Source: an uncultured Paraprevotella sp.
GTDB taxonomy: Bacteria; Bacteroidota; Bacteroidia; Bacteroidales; Bacteroidaceae
DNA length: 64,000 bases
Direction of reading: 5' to 3'
Assembly (NCBI GenBank): GCA_944320775.1
Contig: CALUIV010000008.1
Location: 1 to 64,000 of the forward strand
Shown: piece after piece, positions 45,255 through 53,311 of the stretch
Position numbering within the stretch: the stretch's first letter is position 1
Layout: every line of letters begins with the position of its first letter
Translations under genes and position numbers: made by a program
Notes under the pieces: model-generated
Database searches by the model: none
Seen by the model: the letters and a program-made list of their open reading frames with translations, nothing else
Told to the model about the DNA's origin: nothing

Positions 45255-45992
45255 ATGAAAAAAAGAATGATTCTTGGAGGAGCGCTTCTGCTGGCAGCAG
45301 TAAGTAGCTCTGCACAGCTCAACGTCCAGTTACATTACGACCTGGGTCGGGCTTGTTATGGTTCCGATTTGGATAACCGTCAAAGACTGACAGCTACCGT
45401 TGAGAATTTTACGGCAGACAAGTGGGGTAGCACTTACTTTTTTGTAGATGCTGATTTTGGTGACCAAAGTATGCGTGGTGCATATACGGAGATTTCGCGT
45501 GAATTGCAATTCTGGAAATTTCCTTTGGCTTTTCACGTGGAGTACAATGGTGGTCTTAGTTACGGATCCGGCAAAGGTGACGGATATGCTTTCAATAATG
45601 CTTATCTGGGCGGTTTGGCTTATAACTGGAACAGTGCGGATTTTACCAAAGGAGTATCTGTACAGCTGATGTATAAGTATCTGGCAAAATATGGTGCCTA
45701 TACCAATAGCTGGCAGCTGACCGGAGTTTGGCGGAATACGTTCGCGAACGGTATTTGTACGTTCAGTGGTTTTGCTGATTTGTGGTACGACAATACGGTG
45801 AGCGGTAATTTGATTTTCTTGACCGAACCTCAGTTCTGGGTGAACCTTTATGCTTTGAAACGCGTGAGTGATGATTTTAAATTGAGTGTAGGAACAGAGG
45901 TGGAGATCAGTACAAATTTTGTTTACTCGTCAACAGGAGCACATGACCGTTTTTATGCTCTGCCAACATTGGCTTGTAAATGGACCTTCTAA
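45255..45992 (+). CDS. DUF5020-family outer-membrane barrel
   Basis: A 245-residue protein with signal peptide (AVSSSAQ). The mature part consists of alternating amphipathic strands (LNVQLHYDLGRACYG, STYFFVDADFG, LAFHVEYNGGLSYG, VSVQLMYKYLAKYG, SFQLTGVW-like repeats) and ends in an aromatic residue (CKWTF), the outer-membrane insertion signal. It corresponds to the DUF5020 family, distantly related to Tsx nucleoside channels; transport of nucleosides is possible but not shown. It is divergent from the C10 protease, convergent with uvrB, and shares a bidirectional terminator with the latter. Confidence 0.85.
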   Translation: MKKRMILGGALLLAAVSSSAQLNVQLHYDLGRACYGSDLDNRQRLTATVENFTADKWGSTYFFVDADFGDQSMRGAYTEISRELQFWKFPLAFHVEYNGGLSYGSGKGDGYAFNNAYLGGLAYNWNSADFTKGVSVQLMYKYLAKYGAYTNSWQLTGVWRNTFANGICTFSGFADLWYDNTVSGNLIFLTEPQFWVNLYALKRVSDDFKLSVGTEVEISTNFVYSSTGAHDRFYALPTLACKWTF

Positions 45993-46021
45993 AGTTTTAT
46001 CTTAAATTTTAAGATCCAAAT

Positions 46022-46054
46022 AAAAATGCCGGATATTCGAAATCCGGCATTTTT
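46022..46054. terminator. Bidirectional terminator between DUF5020 gene and uvrB
   Basis: AAAAATGCCGGAT (46022-46034) is the exact inverse of ATCCGGCATTTTT (46042-46054), loop 7 nt, with tails suited to both converging transcripts. Confidence 0.9.
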
Positions 46055-46063
46055 ATTTGAGAT

Positions 46064-48088
46064 TTATTCTTTTGTTTTGAGCATTTCTTCCATACGCAGC
46101 ATCTCATCCCGGAACTGGGCAGCAGCCATGAAATCCAATTTCTTTGCAGCTTCCTGCATTTGTTTGCGGGTGCGTTCAATGCTTTTCTGCAATTGTTCGC
46201 GCGTCATGTATTCTACAATTGGATCGGCTGCGACAGATTTCTGTTCAGGTTCAATATAGGCTCGTTTTTCAGCATGTGCTTCAGAGTTAGCATTAATCAA
46301 ATCCGTCATTTTACGATCTTTTCTGATTTGTGTCGGAGTGATGTCATGCGTTTCGTTATAGTGAATCTGTTTTTCACGTCTGCGATTGGTTTCCTCTATG
46401 GTTAACCGCATACTTTCTGTAATTTTATCGGCATACATAATCGCTTTGCCGTTTACGTTTCGGGCAGCTCGACCTACCGTTTGGGTTAGTGAGCGGTGTG
46501 AACGTAAAAATCCTTCCTTATCGGCATCTAAAATAGCGACGAGTGATACTTCGGGCAGATCCAGACCTTCACGTAACAGATTGACTCCGACCAATACATC
46601 AAACAGACCTGCACGCAGGTCATCCATGATTTGTACCCGCTCAAGGGTATCGACGTCGCTGTGAATGTAATTGGTACGTATGTCGTGTCGGATCAGATAA
46701 TCGGTAAGTTCCTCGGCCATTCGTTTGGTTAGTGTCGTAACGAGAACACGTTCGTCGCGTTCAATACGTTGTTGAATTTCTTCCATGAGGTCGTCGACCT
46801 GATGGGTGCTGGGACGTACTTCTATAATGGGATCCAGAAGTCCGGTTGGGCGGATTACCTGTTCGACAACAATACCTTCGCTTTGCTGCAGCTCATAATC
46901 GGCAGGTGTGGCTGATACATAAATGACCTGTTTGGCCAATTCTTGGAATTCTTGGAATTTCAGCGGGCGATTGTCTAAAGCGGCAGGTAATCGAAAACCG
47001 TATTCTACCAGATTTGTTTTTCTGGCCCGGTCACCACCATACATGGCATTAATCTGAGGTACGGATACATGACTTTCATCGATAACAATCAAGAAATCGT
47101 CTGGGAAAAAATCGAGCAGGCAATATGGCCGCTCGCCTTCATTCCGACCGTCAAAATATCGGGAATAGTTTTCAATACCGCTGCAATGTCCTAATTCACG
47201 GATCATTTCCATATCGTAGGTGACTCGTTCATAGAGTCGTTTGGCTTCAAGTGGTTTTCCGATTTCTTCAAAATAGCTAACCCGTTCGTGCAAGTCTTGT
47301 TCGATTTGGTGGATAGCAGCCATTGTACTTTCTTTGGTGGTCATGAACAGATTGGCGGGATAAATCTTATAATCGTCAAAACGTCCCAGACGCATCAGGC
47401 TGATGGGGTCGACTTCTTCAATCGTATCGATTTCATCGTCCCAAAAAGTAACACGGAGTAAATTATCCGAATAGGCCAGATAAATGTCTACCGTATCTCC
47501 TTTGACACGAAAATTCCCTCGATTGAGTTCCAAATCGTTACGTGTATACAGGCTGTCTACAAGCCGGCGAAGAAAAACATTCCGGTCAAGCCGTTTTCCG
47601 CAGGTCAATTCAATGACATTATCATAAAAAGCAGCCGGATTACCCATGCCGTAAATGCAACTGACAGACGAAACGACAATAACATCGTTTCGTCCTGATA
47701 ATAGGGCAGATGTTGCGGCCAGACGCAGTTTGTCAATTTCATCATTGATGGCTAAATCTTTTTCAATGTAAGTATCGGTTGCCGGAAGATAGGCTTCAGG
47801 CTGATAGTAATCATAATAGGATACGTAATACTCAACCGCATTATTCGGAAAAAAACTTTTGAATTCTCCGTAAAGCTGTGCTGCCAGAGTTTTGTTGTGG
47901 CTTAGAATTAGAGTCGGTTTGTTGGCATTCCGGATTACATTGGCAATGGTGAATGTTTTGCCGGATCCGGTGACACCAAGAAGCGTCTGAGCCGGAAGTC
48001 CCTGACGTATACCTTCTGTCAGCTGGGCAATGGCTTCGGGCTGGTCTCCGGTAGGCTGATAATCGGAAGTAAGAATGAAATTTGGCAT
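46064..48088 (-). CDS. uvrB: Excinuclease ABC subunit B
   Basis: A protein of about 674 residues, the DNA-damage verifying helicase-like subunit of nucleotide excision repair. It shows Walker [11 protein letters not shown], the beta-hairpin region [12 protein letters not shown], the Walker B-like [51 protein letters not shown] and the C-terminal UVR domain ([21 protein letters not shown]) that binds UvrC. The start at 48088 ([20 protein letters not shown]) matches the family; an ATG at 48121 overlaps the probable promoter box at 48119-48126. It is convergent with the DUF5020 gene and divergent from bamD. uvrA lies 5 kb away on the other strand. Confidence 0.97.
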   Translation of the reverse strand: MPNFILTSDYQPTGDQPEAIAQLTEGIRQGLPAQTLLGVTGSGKTFTIANVIRNANKPTLILSHNKTLAAQLYGEFKSFFPNNAVEYYVSYYDYYQPEAYLPATDTYIEKDLAINDEIDKLRLAATSALLSGRNDVIVVSSVSCIYGMGNPAAFYDNVIELTCGKRLDRNVFLRRLVDSLYTRNDLELNRGNFRVKGDTVDIYLAYSDNLLRVTFWDDEIDTIEEVDPISLMRLGRFDDYKIYPANLFMTTKESTMAAIHQIEQDLHERVSYFEEIGKPLEAKRLYERVTYDMEMIRELGHCSGIENYSRYFDGRNEGERPYCLLDFFPDDFLIVIDESHVSVPQINAMYGGDRARKTNLVEYGFRLPAALDNRPLKFQEFQELAKQVIYVSATPADYELQQSEGIVVEQVIRPTGLLDPIIEVRPSTHQVDDLMEEIQQRIERDERVLVTTLTKRMAEELTDYLIRHDIRTNYIHSDVDTLERVQIMDDLRAGLFDVLVGVNLLREGLDLPEVSLVAILDADKEGFLRSHRSLTQTVGRAARNVNGKAIMYADKITESMRLTIEETNRRREKQIHYNETHDITPTQIRKDRKMTDLINANSEAHAEKRAYIEPEQKSVAADPIVEYMTREQLQKSIERTRKQMQEAAKKLDFMAAAQFRDEMLRMEEMLKTKE

Positions 48089-48118
48089 AAATTCTTCTTT
48101 ATTTTGGTATTGAGCAGA

Positions 48119-48126
48119 CAAATTTA
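48119..48126 (-). promoter_or_regulatory. uvrB: -7 element before uvrB
   Basis: The minus strand reads TAAATTTG (TAnnTTTG), about 30 bp before the preferred uvrB start at 48088. No clear -33 box. It supports the shorter start. Confidence 0.5.
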
Positions 48127-48137
48127 AGAATTTTATA

Positions 48138-48168
48138 TTGGAAAAATCATTGAAAATCTATAATTTTG
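48138..48168 (+). promoter_or_regulatory. Promoter of the bamD operon
   Basis: TTG (48138-48140), 20-bp spacer, TAATTTTG (48161-48168). Transcription would start near 48174, only a few bases before the ATG at 48178; an ATG at 48187 is also possible. The ORF start at 48166 is therefore excluded. Confidence 0.75.
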
Positions 48169-48177
48169 CAGTTCAAT

Positions 48178-49011
48178 ATGAAGAAAATGAAACGGATAAT
48201 ATTAGCTTTGGTCGGTGGTGTTTTTCTGTTTTGCTCTTGCACGGAGTATAACAAGGTACTGAAAACCACTGATTATGAATATAAATATGATGCAGCGAAG
48301 GCATATTTCGTTAAAGGACAGTATTCAAAGGCTTCCTATCTTCTTACTGAGCTTTTGGCGATGATGAAGGGAACTATTTACGGTGAAGAATCTTTGTATA
48401 TGCTGGCATTGTCTGAGTATTACAGCGGAAACTATGATACAGCATCAGCTTATTTTAAAAAGTATTATCAATCTTATCCTAAAGGGCAGTATGCGGAATT
48501 AGCTTGTTTTTATGCCGGTAAAGCTTTATATCAGGATGTGCCCGATTCGCGTTTGGATCAATCTGCTACATATTCGGCTATCGAAGAATTCCAGAATTTT
48601 CTGGATTTGTTTCCATATACCCAATATAAGGATGAAGCCAATAATCTGTTGATGGATTTGCAGGACAAGTTGGTAGAAAAGGAATATATTGCTGCCAAAC
48701 TGTATTATGATTTGGGTGATTATACTGGAAATTGTATCGGAGGTGGCAGTAATTATGAAGCTTGTATTGTGACAGCACAGAATGCGTTGAATGATTATCC
48801 GTTTGCCCGTCCGGAACGACGAGAAGATTTTTCAATCCTTTTATTGCGTGCCCGTTTCCATTTAGCACTTCAAAGTGTAGCGGAGAAACAGGAGGAACGA
48901 TTCCGGGCTGCAATAGATGAATACTATGCTTTTGTGAACGAATTCCCTGAATCTAAATATTTGGCTGAGGCAGAGAAAATTCTGAGAACATCTGAAAAAA
49001 GAGTAAAATAG
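48178..49011 (+). CDS. bamD: Outer-membrane assembly lipoprotein BamD
   Basis: A protein of about 277 residues, lipoprotein signal with lipobox LFCSC followed by TEYNKVLKTTDYEYKYDAAKAYF, the standard start of Bacteroidetes BamD. TPR-like helix pairs follow (GQYSKASYLLTELLAMMKGT, EESLYMLALSEYYSGNYDTASAYFKKYYQSYPKGQYAELACFYAG, AIEEFQNFLDLFPYTQY). With BamA it inserts beta-barrel proteins into the outer membrane. Followed at 20 bp by the RNA polymerase omega gene and then the DUF4293 gene, one operon with its promoter at 48138-48168. The start codon choice (48178 or 48187) depends on the transcription start; both keep the signal peptide. Confidence 0.92.
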   Translation: MKKMKRIILALVGGVFLFCSCTEYNKVLKTTDYEYKYDAAKAYFVKGQYSKASYLLTELLAMMKGTIYGEESLYMLALSEYYSGNYDTASAYFKKYYQSYPKGQYAELACFYAGKALYQDVPDSRLDQSATYSAIEEFQNFLDLFPYTQYKDEANNLLMDLQDKLVEKEYIAAKLYYDLGDYTGNCIGGGSNYEACIVTAQNALNDYPFARPERREDFSILLLRARFHLALQSVAEKQEERFRAAIDEYYAFVNEFPESKYLAEAEKILRTSEKRVK

Positions 49012-49031
49012 CAATTAACTATATCATTTTT

Positions 49032-49370
49032 ATGGATTACAAAAAAACGAATGCACCGACCAATACGGTGACCCGTGACATCATGAATTTGTGTGATGAG
49101 ACTGGAAACATTTATGAGAGTGTGGCGATCATCGGCAAGCGTGCCAATCAGATTGCAGCTGACATCAAAAGTGAACTTTCTAAGAAATTGCAGGAGTTTG
49201 CTTCTGTTGGAGACAATTTGGACGAAGTGTTCGAGAACCGGGAACAGATTGAAATTTCACGTTATTACGAGAAGTTGCCAAAACCGACATTGATTGCTAC
49301 TCAGGAGTTTATTGAAGGTAAAGTTTACTATCGTTTGCCTGGTCAGGAAAAAGAAGGACTCGAAAAATAA
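49032..49370 (+). CDS. rpoZ: RNA polymerase omega-like (Rpb6/RpoZ-type) subunit
   Basis: 112 residues. The central part ETGNIYESVAIIGKRANQIAADIKSEL is the omega/Rpb6 signature (family PF01192), which clamps the beta-prime C-terminus in RNA polymerase assembly. Bacteroidetes omega proteins are longer at the C-terminus and follow bamD, as here. The tail (REQIEISRYYEKLPKPTLIATQEFIEGKVYYR) is typical of the phylum. It is 20 bp from bamD and 6 bp from the DUF4293 gene, so the three are cotranscribed. Confidence 0.88.
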   Translation: MDYKKTNAPTNTVTRDIMNLCDETGNIYESVAIIGKRANQIAADIKSELSKKLQEFASVGDNLDEVFENREQIEISRYYEKLPKPTLIATQEFIEGKVYYRLPGQEKEGLEK

Positions 49371-49376
49371 ACCTTT

Positions 49377-49832
49377 ATGATACAGCGTATTCAGACGGTA
49401 TATCTTTTGATCATAACTGTTTTGTCAGTCGTTACTTTATGCTTGCCTGTAGGGCGGTTTGTAGATACTGAGGGAGCAGTTGTTGCGGAGATGTACAATT
49501 TATGGCTGGTTTTGGCTGACGGAACCAAATCTTATGCTCCGTGGGCTTTATTTGTCATGTTGGTTGTTGTTGCCCTAGGGGCCTTTTGGGCGATATTCCT
49601 CTATAAAAAACGCATGCGTCAGGTACGTTTCACTATTTTTAGTGGATTGTTACTTGTTGGTTATTATATTGCCTATGGTATTTTTGCTTATATTCTAGGC
49701 GATAAGTACGGAAGTTTCAGTCTTTCTTGGGCAGCTGGTTTGCCGGCGGTTGCTTTGATTTTAGATTATCTGGCTTTTCGTGGAATTATGAAAGATGAAA
49801 TGATTGTCCGTTCATTAGACCGTTTGCGTTAA
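49377..49832 (+). CDS. DUF4293-family membrane protein
   Basis: 151 residues with four predicted membrane helices: about 4-25 (IQTVYLLIITVLSVVTLCLPV), 56-76 (WALFVMLVVVALGAFWAIFLY), 83-105 (FTIFSGLLLVGYYIAYGIFAY) and 115-135 (LSWAAGLPAVALILDYLAF), with the short basic end IVRSLDRLR. The MIQRIQTVYL start and layout are those of DUF4293, a Bacteroidetes family without known function. It is the last gene of the bamD operon, followed by a strong terminator. Confidence 0.85.
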   Translation: MIQRIQTVYLLIITVLSVVTLCLPVGRFVDTEGAVVAEMYNLWLVLADGTKSYAPWALFVMLVVVALGAFWAIFLYKKRMRQVRFTIFSGLLLVGYYIAYGIFAYILGDKYGSFSLSWAAGLPAVALILDYLAFRGIMKDEMIVRSLDRLR

Positions 49833-49867
49833 ATAATTGTTTCTGGAATATTTGCAGGTAAAAAATG

Positions 49868-49914
49868 AAAGGCATCAGCAGAAGCTTTATAGTTGAAGTT
49901 CTGCTGATGCCTTT
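49868..49914. terminator. Terminator after the bamD operon
   Basis: AAAGGCATCAGCAGAA (49868-49883) is the perfect inverse of TTCTGCTGATGCCTTT (49899-49914). It lies between converging transcripts and may serve both. Confidence 0.88.
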
Positions 49915-49964
49915 AAAATTTGATTCTATTCATTTCTTTTCCTATAGAAAAAGGAATAATAAAT

Positions 49965-50711
49965 TCATCGTTCTGTTTTAATTACATCGAATAGATAAGT
50001 CAGTTTAGCTACGATTGTTCCATTGGCTGAGCGTGAAAAAGGATCGCGTTTTCCGTTGTTGTAGATATCGCCCAATGCGAAATAATAGCGTCCTTCCACC
50101 ATAAAATGACCAGCACGTTTTGTGTTGATTTCCAGTCCCAAACCGGCTGTAATACCATAATCCAGTGCATTGTCATTCATTTTACCGTATTGCTGGACGA
50201 TTCCTCCCGGGCGTTTGTTCAGGGTGCTTTCATCGAACGCTCCTCCTTTGATTTCTTGCTCTCCAATACAGTAACCTAATTGTGGGCCTGCTAAAAAGTA
50301 GAACATAGCTCCTTTTTCTTCGCGTCCCCATGCCAGGCGAGCCAGCATGGGAAATTGTATGTAATGCATATTACGCGTATAGGTATCGGTACTGGTTTCA
50401 ATCAGTTCTTCCCATCCCAGGTTTGCATAATTGAGTTCGACTTGAAGGGCACAAAGACAAGAAAAATACTTTTCGCATGTATAACGTAAAGTGATACCGC
50501 CACTGGGATTGTCTTTCCATTTTTGTTTGATGATCGGACTGAATGTCACTTTGTTTATGGTGTAACCGAAATTGACACCAATAGCTAAATCATTACGATG
50601 TTCTCCAACTTGCGCTTTAGCTTTGCTGCTGGACAAAAAGCAAAAAACTGGAGTTAGCAATAGAATGGCTACTATTCGTAATGTTGATGATATGTTGGTT
50701 TTAGCGTTCAT
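49965..50711 (-). CDS. Porin-like outer-membrane beta-barrel (PorT family type)
   Basis: A protein of about 248 residues from MNAKTNISSTLRIVAILL, signal peptide ending KAKAQ. Mature strands alternate with turns (DLAIGVNFGYTINKVTFSP, GGITLRYTCEKYFSCLCALQVELNYANLGWEE, YIQFPMLARLAWG, MFYFLAGPQLGYCIG, DYGITAGLGLEINTKRAGHFMVEGRYYFALGDIY), the pattern of the outer-membrane beta-barrel/PorT family of about 8 strands. The start codon ATGAACGCTAA overlaps the last 11 bases of the upstream LysM gene, indicating translational coupling. The function is unknown; partnership with the LysM protein is inferred from coupling. Confidence 0.82.
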   Translation of the reverse strand: MNAKTNISSTLRIVAILLLTPVFCFLSSSKAKAQVGEHRNDLAIGVNFGYTINKVTFSPIIKQKWKDNPSGGITLRYTCEKYFSCLCALQVELNYANLGWEELIETSTDTYTRNMHYIQFPMLARLAWGREEKGAMFYFLAGPQLGYCIGEQEIKGGAFDESTLNKRPGGIVQQYGKMNDNALDYGITAGLGLEINTKRAGHFMVEGRYYFALGDIYNNGKRDPFSRSANGTIVAKLTYLFDVIKTER

Positions 50712-52470
50712 TTTTGAATTCAATGATTTCAATGTTTTTATTTGGGGTATAGTGAATCAGTTCAATTTTGTTGTTGATAAAACCACCCCAGTTGCTGCAT
50801 CGGGTGAAAGTAAAGTCATGTTGCAATGGAATGGTTTTGACTTTATTGATTTTCTGATCAAATGAGGAACCGTACTGAGAAAGTCCTTTCAAGAAGAAAT
50901 AACCTAAATCATATCCCATCATGCCGAAACGTGGGAATGAGTTGATCAGTGGTTTTTTGAACCATTGGGCAAATTCTTTTTCAAATGTATTGGTTTTCTG
51001 GGCAAACGGATTCCGGTAGAATGGACTGAAAATGTAGGTGTCGAACTGATAGAAGTAATCCAGCTGAGTGTCAGTATAGGTTTGCCATTCCGGGAATCCT
51101 AACATACTGATTTCATATTGTGGATAAGCTTCGGTGAATGATTTCAGTTTAGGGAATAGAATATTCAGCGTCTTAATGCTGGCAGAAGTGGGAACAAGCA
51201 GATTCTTTCGAGTCGTGCTCATGGCTTTGGCGATGGCAATCTCGTCTGCATATAATGAAAGACTTTTAGTCGTTTGTCCTTGGGTTTTCAAGGCATTACG
51301 TAAGCCGTCTGTAAATTGTTTGTCATTCTGATTATTCTCCATTGCATCCAAAATAATGATGTTATAGGATGCGAATCTGGATTTTACCAATTCGTATGTT
51401 TCACCGTACTGATAAGATTTAGGAGCGTTGGCTGCATAGATATATGGATTCTTAAACACGGCATCAAATTGTCCGGTGAAGGGTACCACCATTTTTATTC
51501 TCCTTTTCTGGCAATACTCGCTCAATACCGGAATTTGGCTGGCATAAAGGGGACCAAATATGACATCTGTGCTTGATAAGCCTTCTTCTTGGTTCAACAC
51601 TTGTTTCATGCTTGCTGCTGTTGTTCCGGAATCATAGGTGTAGACTTCTACGGAAATGCCTTCCTGACGTATTTTGTCAATAGCTAATAGGATACCCTGA
51701 TAGAACTCGATCATTTTGGCACTTTCGTTATTGCCTTTTTTAAATGGAAGAATAACACCTACTGACAGGCTGGTATATTTTTCCGGACCTTTGTTCTCGC
51801 TTAAAACCTTATTAATGGTTTCTGTCGCCGGCTGCTGGCTACTTGACGTATTTTGGGGTTGTTCTGATGTTGGGTATGGAATTGCTATGACTTCTCCTTT
51901 TTTCAGTTTATAGTCGACCGCTTTCATTTTAGGATTGGCAGCGATTAATTCTTCTGTAGTCAATCCGAATTTCCGTGCAATGCCGAAAATGGTTTCCTTT
52001 CTTTTGGCTGTATACATTTCCCTGTATTTGGGCTTTTGTGGATTCGCTGTTGTCGCATTTTTTACATTTGAGACCGTAGCTGTTTGTTTACTGTCAGGTA
52101 TGATGATGACTTGTCCGGCTCTAAAATTATCGGCAGTAAGTCCCGGATTGGCAGAAGTCAATGCTTCTGCTGATATTTGGTATTTGTTGGTCAGACTATA
52201 TAATGTTTCTCCTTTGGCAATAGTGTGATAATGATGTCCGGCCGGTTGTCCTTTTTGTGGAATTCGTAATGCTTCTCCGATACGTATTCCTGATTGTGCG
52301 TTAGGATTCAGGTTATAAATATCTTGTATGGTGATATTGTAGACTTTTGCTATTGAATATACTGTTTCTCCGAGTTTGACAGTATGTGTAAAAGTGTTTT
52401 GGGCAAATATGGCTGTAGATAAAAACAGCGATACGGCGATTAATTGTGAGATGCGTGTTAAGCGTTTCAT
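50701..52470 (-). CDS. LysM-repeat protein with periplasmic-binding-protein-like domain
   Basis: 589 residues, signal peptide (STAIFAQ). Three LysM repeats at the N-terminus (about 28-71, 80-125, 152-198; e.g. VKLGETVYSIAKVYNITIQDIYNLNP, IAKGETLYSLTNKYQISAEALTSANPG, AKRKETIFGIARKFGLTTEELIAANP) should bind peptidoglycan. From about 233 a type I periplasmic-binding fold follows (SLSVGVILPFKKGNNESAKMIEFYQGILLAIDKI..DVIFGPLYASQIPVLSEYCQKRRIKMVVPFT). The fusion recalls LpoA-like activators of penicillin-binding proteins, but that is an analogy only. It is coupled to the downstream barrel gene by an 11-bp overlap and transcribed from a consensus promoter at 52493-52522. Confidence 0.85.
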   Translation of the reverse strand: MKRLTRISQLIAVSLFLSTAIFAQNTFTHTVKLGETVYSIAKVYNITIQDIYNLNPNAQSGIRIGEALRIPQKGQPAGHHYHTIAKGETLYSLTNKYQISAEALTSANPGLTADNFRAGQVIIIPDSKQTATVSNVKNATTANPQKPKYREMYTAKRKETIFGIARKFGLTTEELIAANPKMKAVDYKLKKGEVIAIPYPTSEQPQNTSSSQQPATETINKVLSENKGPEKYTSLSVGVILPFKKGNNESAKMIEFYQGILLAIDKIRQEGISVEVYTYDSGTTAASMKQVLNQEEGLSSTDVIFGPLYASQIPVLSEYCQKRRIKMVVPFTGQFDAVFKNPYIYAANAPKSYQYGETYELVKSRFASYNIIILDAMENNQNDKQFTDGLRNALKTQGQTTKSLSLYADEIAIAKAMSTTRKNLLVPTSASIKTLNILFPKLKSFTEAYPQYEISMLGFPEWQTYTDTQLDYFYQFDTYIFSPFYRNPFAQKTNTFEKEFAQWFKKPLINSFPRFGMMGYDLGYFFLKGLSQYGSSFDQKINKVKTIPLQHDFTFTRCSNWGGFINNKIELIHYTPNKNIEIIEFKNER

Positions 52471-52492
52471 ATATTTATAGGTTTATATCGTG

Positions 52493-52522
52493 CAAAAGTA
52501 CAAAAAAAAGTGGTTATTTCAA
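52493..52522 (-). promoter_or_regulatory. Promoter of the LysM-barrel operon
   Basis: Minus strand: TTG (52522-52520), 19 bp, TACTTTTG (52500-52493). The leader to the ATG at 52470 is about 17 nt. Confidence 0.75.
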
Positions 52523-52532
52523 CGGGATGTGC

Positions 52533-52540
52533 TATTTTTG
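52533..52540 (+). promoter_or_regulatory. -7 element before the T9SS type B protein gene
   Basis: TATTTTTG matches TAnnTTTG, 17 bp before the ATG at 52558. No convincing -33 box. It is back to back with the LysM promoter. Confidence 0.5.
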
Positions 52541-52557
52541 CATAAATATATCTACAC

Positions 52558-53301
52558 ATGAAAAGATTTAGGCATATTTTATTTTTTTTGTTCTTGGTGG
52601 TCTCTTCTTCTTTGACTTGCCATGCGTCTGTTTGGCCGGTAGTCTATGATCAGGAACCGGTTTTGACGCTTGTTTCTTCGTTTACGGCTGATGGCGGCGA
52701 AGTTGCCGATCCGACAGAGGAACAGTCGGCACCTGTCGTCGGACATTTCGAAATACAAATTGAAAACCAGGGGGACTGGAATGTACATATTGCGTGGCGT
52801 GTTTGGCGACAGGGCGAGGAAGATGATCCGGTGTTGGTGCGCTATGGCAATACGTTGGAATATACGTTTAGACAGGACGGTGTTTTTTATACTCAATGGC
52901 AGGCCACACTGACTTTGGGCACGGATACGATTCTGTTGCCCGGCGAGGGTGAGGCCGAACCGGTAGAACTGCATGTGGCAGGACCGAAACTGGAGTTTCC
53001 TAATGCCTTTTCGCCTAATGGCGACGGTTATAACGATGTGTTCCGGGCTAAAGAGGGATGGAAGAGTATTCTGAGTTTTCAGGCTGTTGTCTTTAACCGT
53101 TGGGGGCAGAAAATCTATGAATGGAATGATCCGGAAGGTGGATGGGACGGAAAACAGCATGGGCGTACGGTAGCCGATGGAGTTTATTTTTTGAACGTTC
53201 AGGCGCGTGGTGCCGACGGAAAAGATATTAAAATCAAAAAGACGATAAACGTGCTCACCGGTAATGCCGGAACCGAACAAAATCAAACAACGACTTATTA
53301 G
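52558..53301 (+). CDS. Short protein with T9SS type B (gliding-motility CHU_C) sorting domain
   Basis: 247 residues with signal peptide (SLTCHAS). The middle part (about 60-135) is an Ig-like domain (HFEIQIENQGDWNVHIAWRVWR..YTQWQATLTLG). The C-terminal 100 residues are the T9SS type B domain: FPNAFSPNGDGYNDVFR, FQAVVFNRWGQKIYEW, GGWDGKQHGRTVADGVYFLNVQARG and KIKKTINVL. Type B cargo is usually hundreds to thousands of residues; here almost nothing but the sorting signal and one domain remains. It ends 10 bp before the uvrA start. Confidence 0.85.
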   Translation: MKRFRHILFFLFLVVSSSLTCHASVWPVVYDQEPVLTLVSSFTADGGEVADPTEEQSAPVVGHFEIQIENQGDWNVHIAWRVWRQGEEDDPVLVRYGNTLEYTFRQDGVFYTQWQATLTLGTDTILLPGEGEAEPVELHVAGPKLEFPNAFSPNGDGYNDVFRAKEGWKSILSFQAVVFNRWGQKIYEWNDPEGGWDGKQHGRTVADGVYFLNVQARGADGKDIKIKKTINVLTGNAGTEQNQTTTY

Positions 53302-53311
53302 ACTGAAAAAT

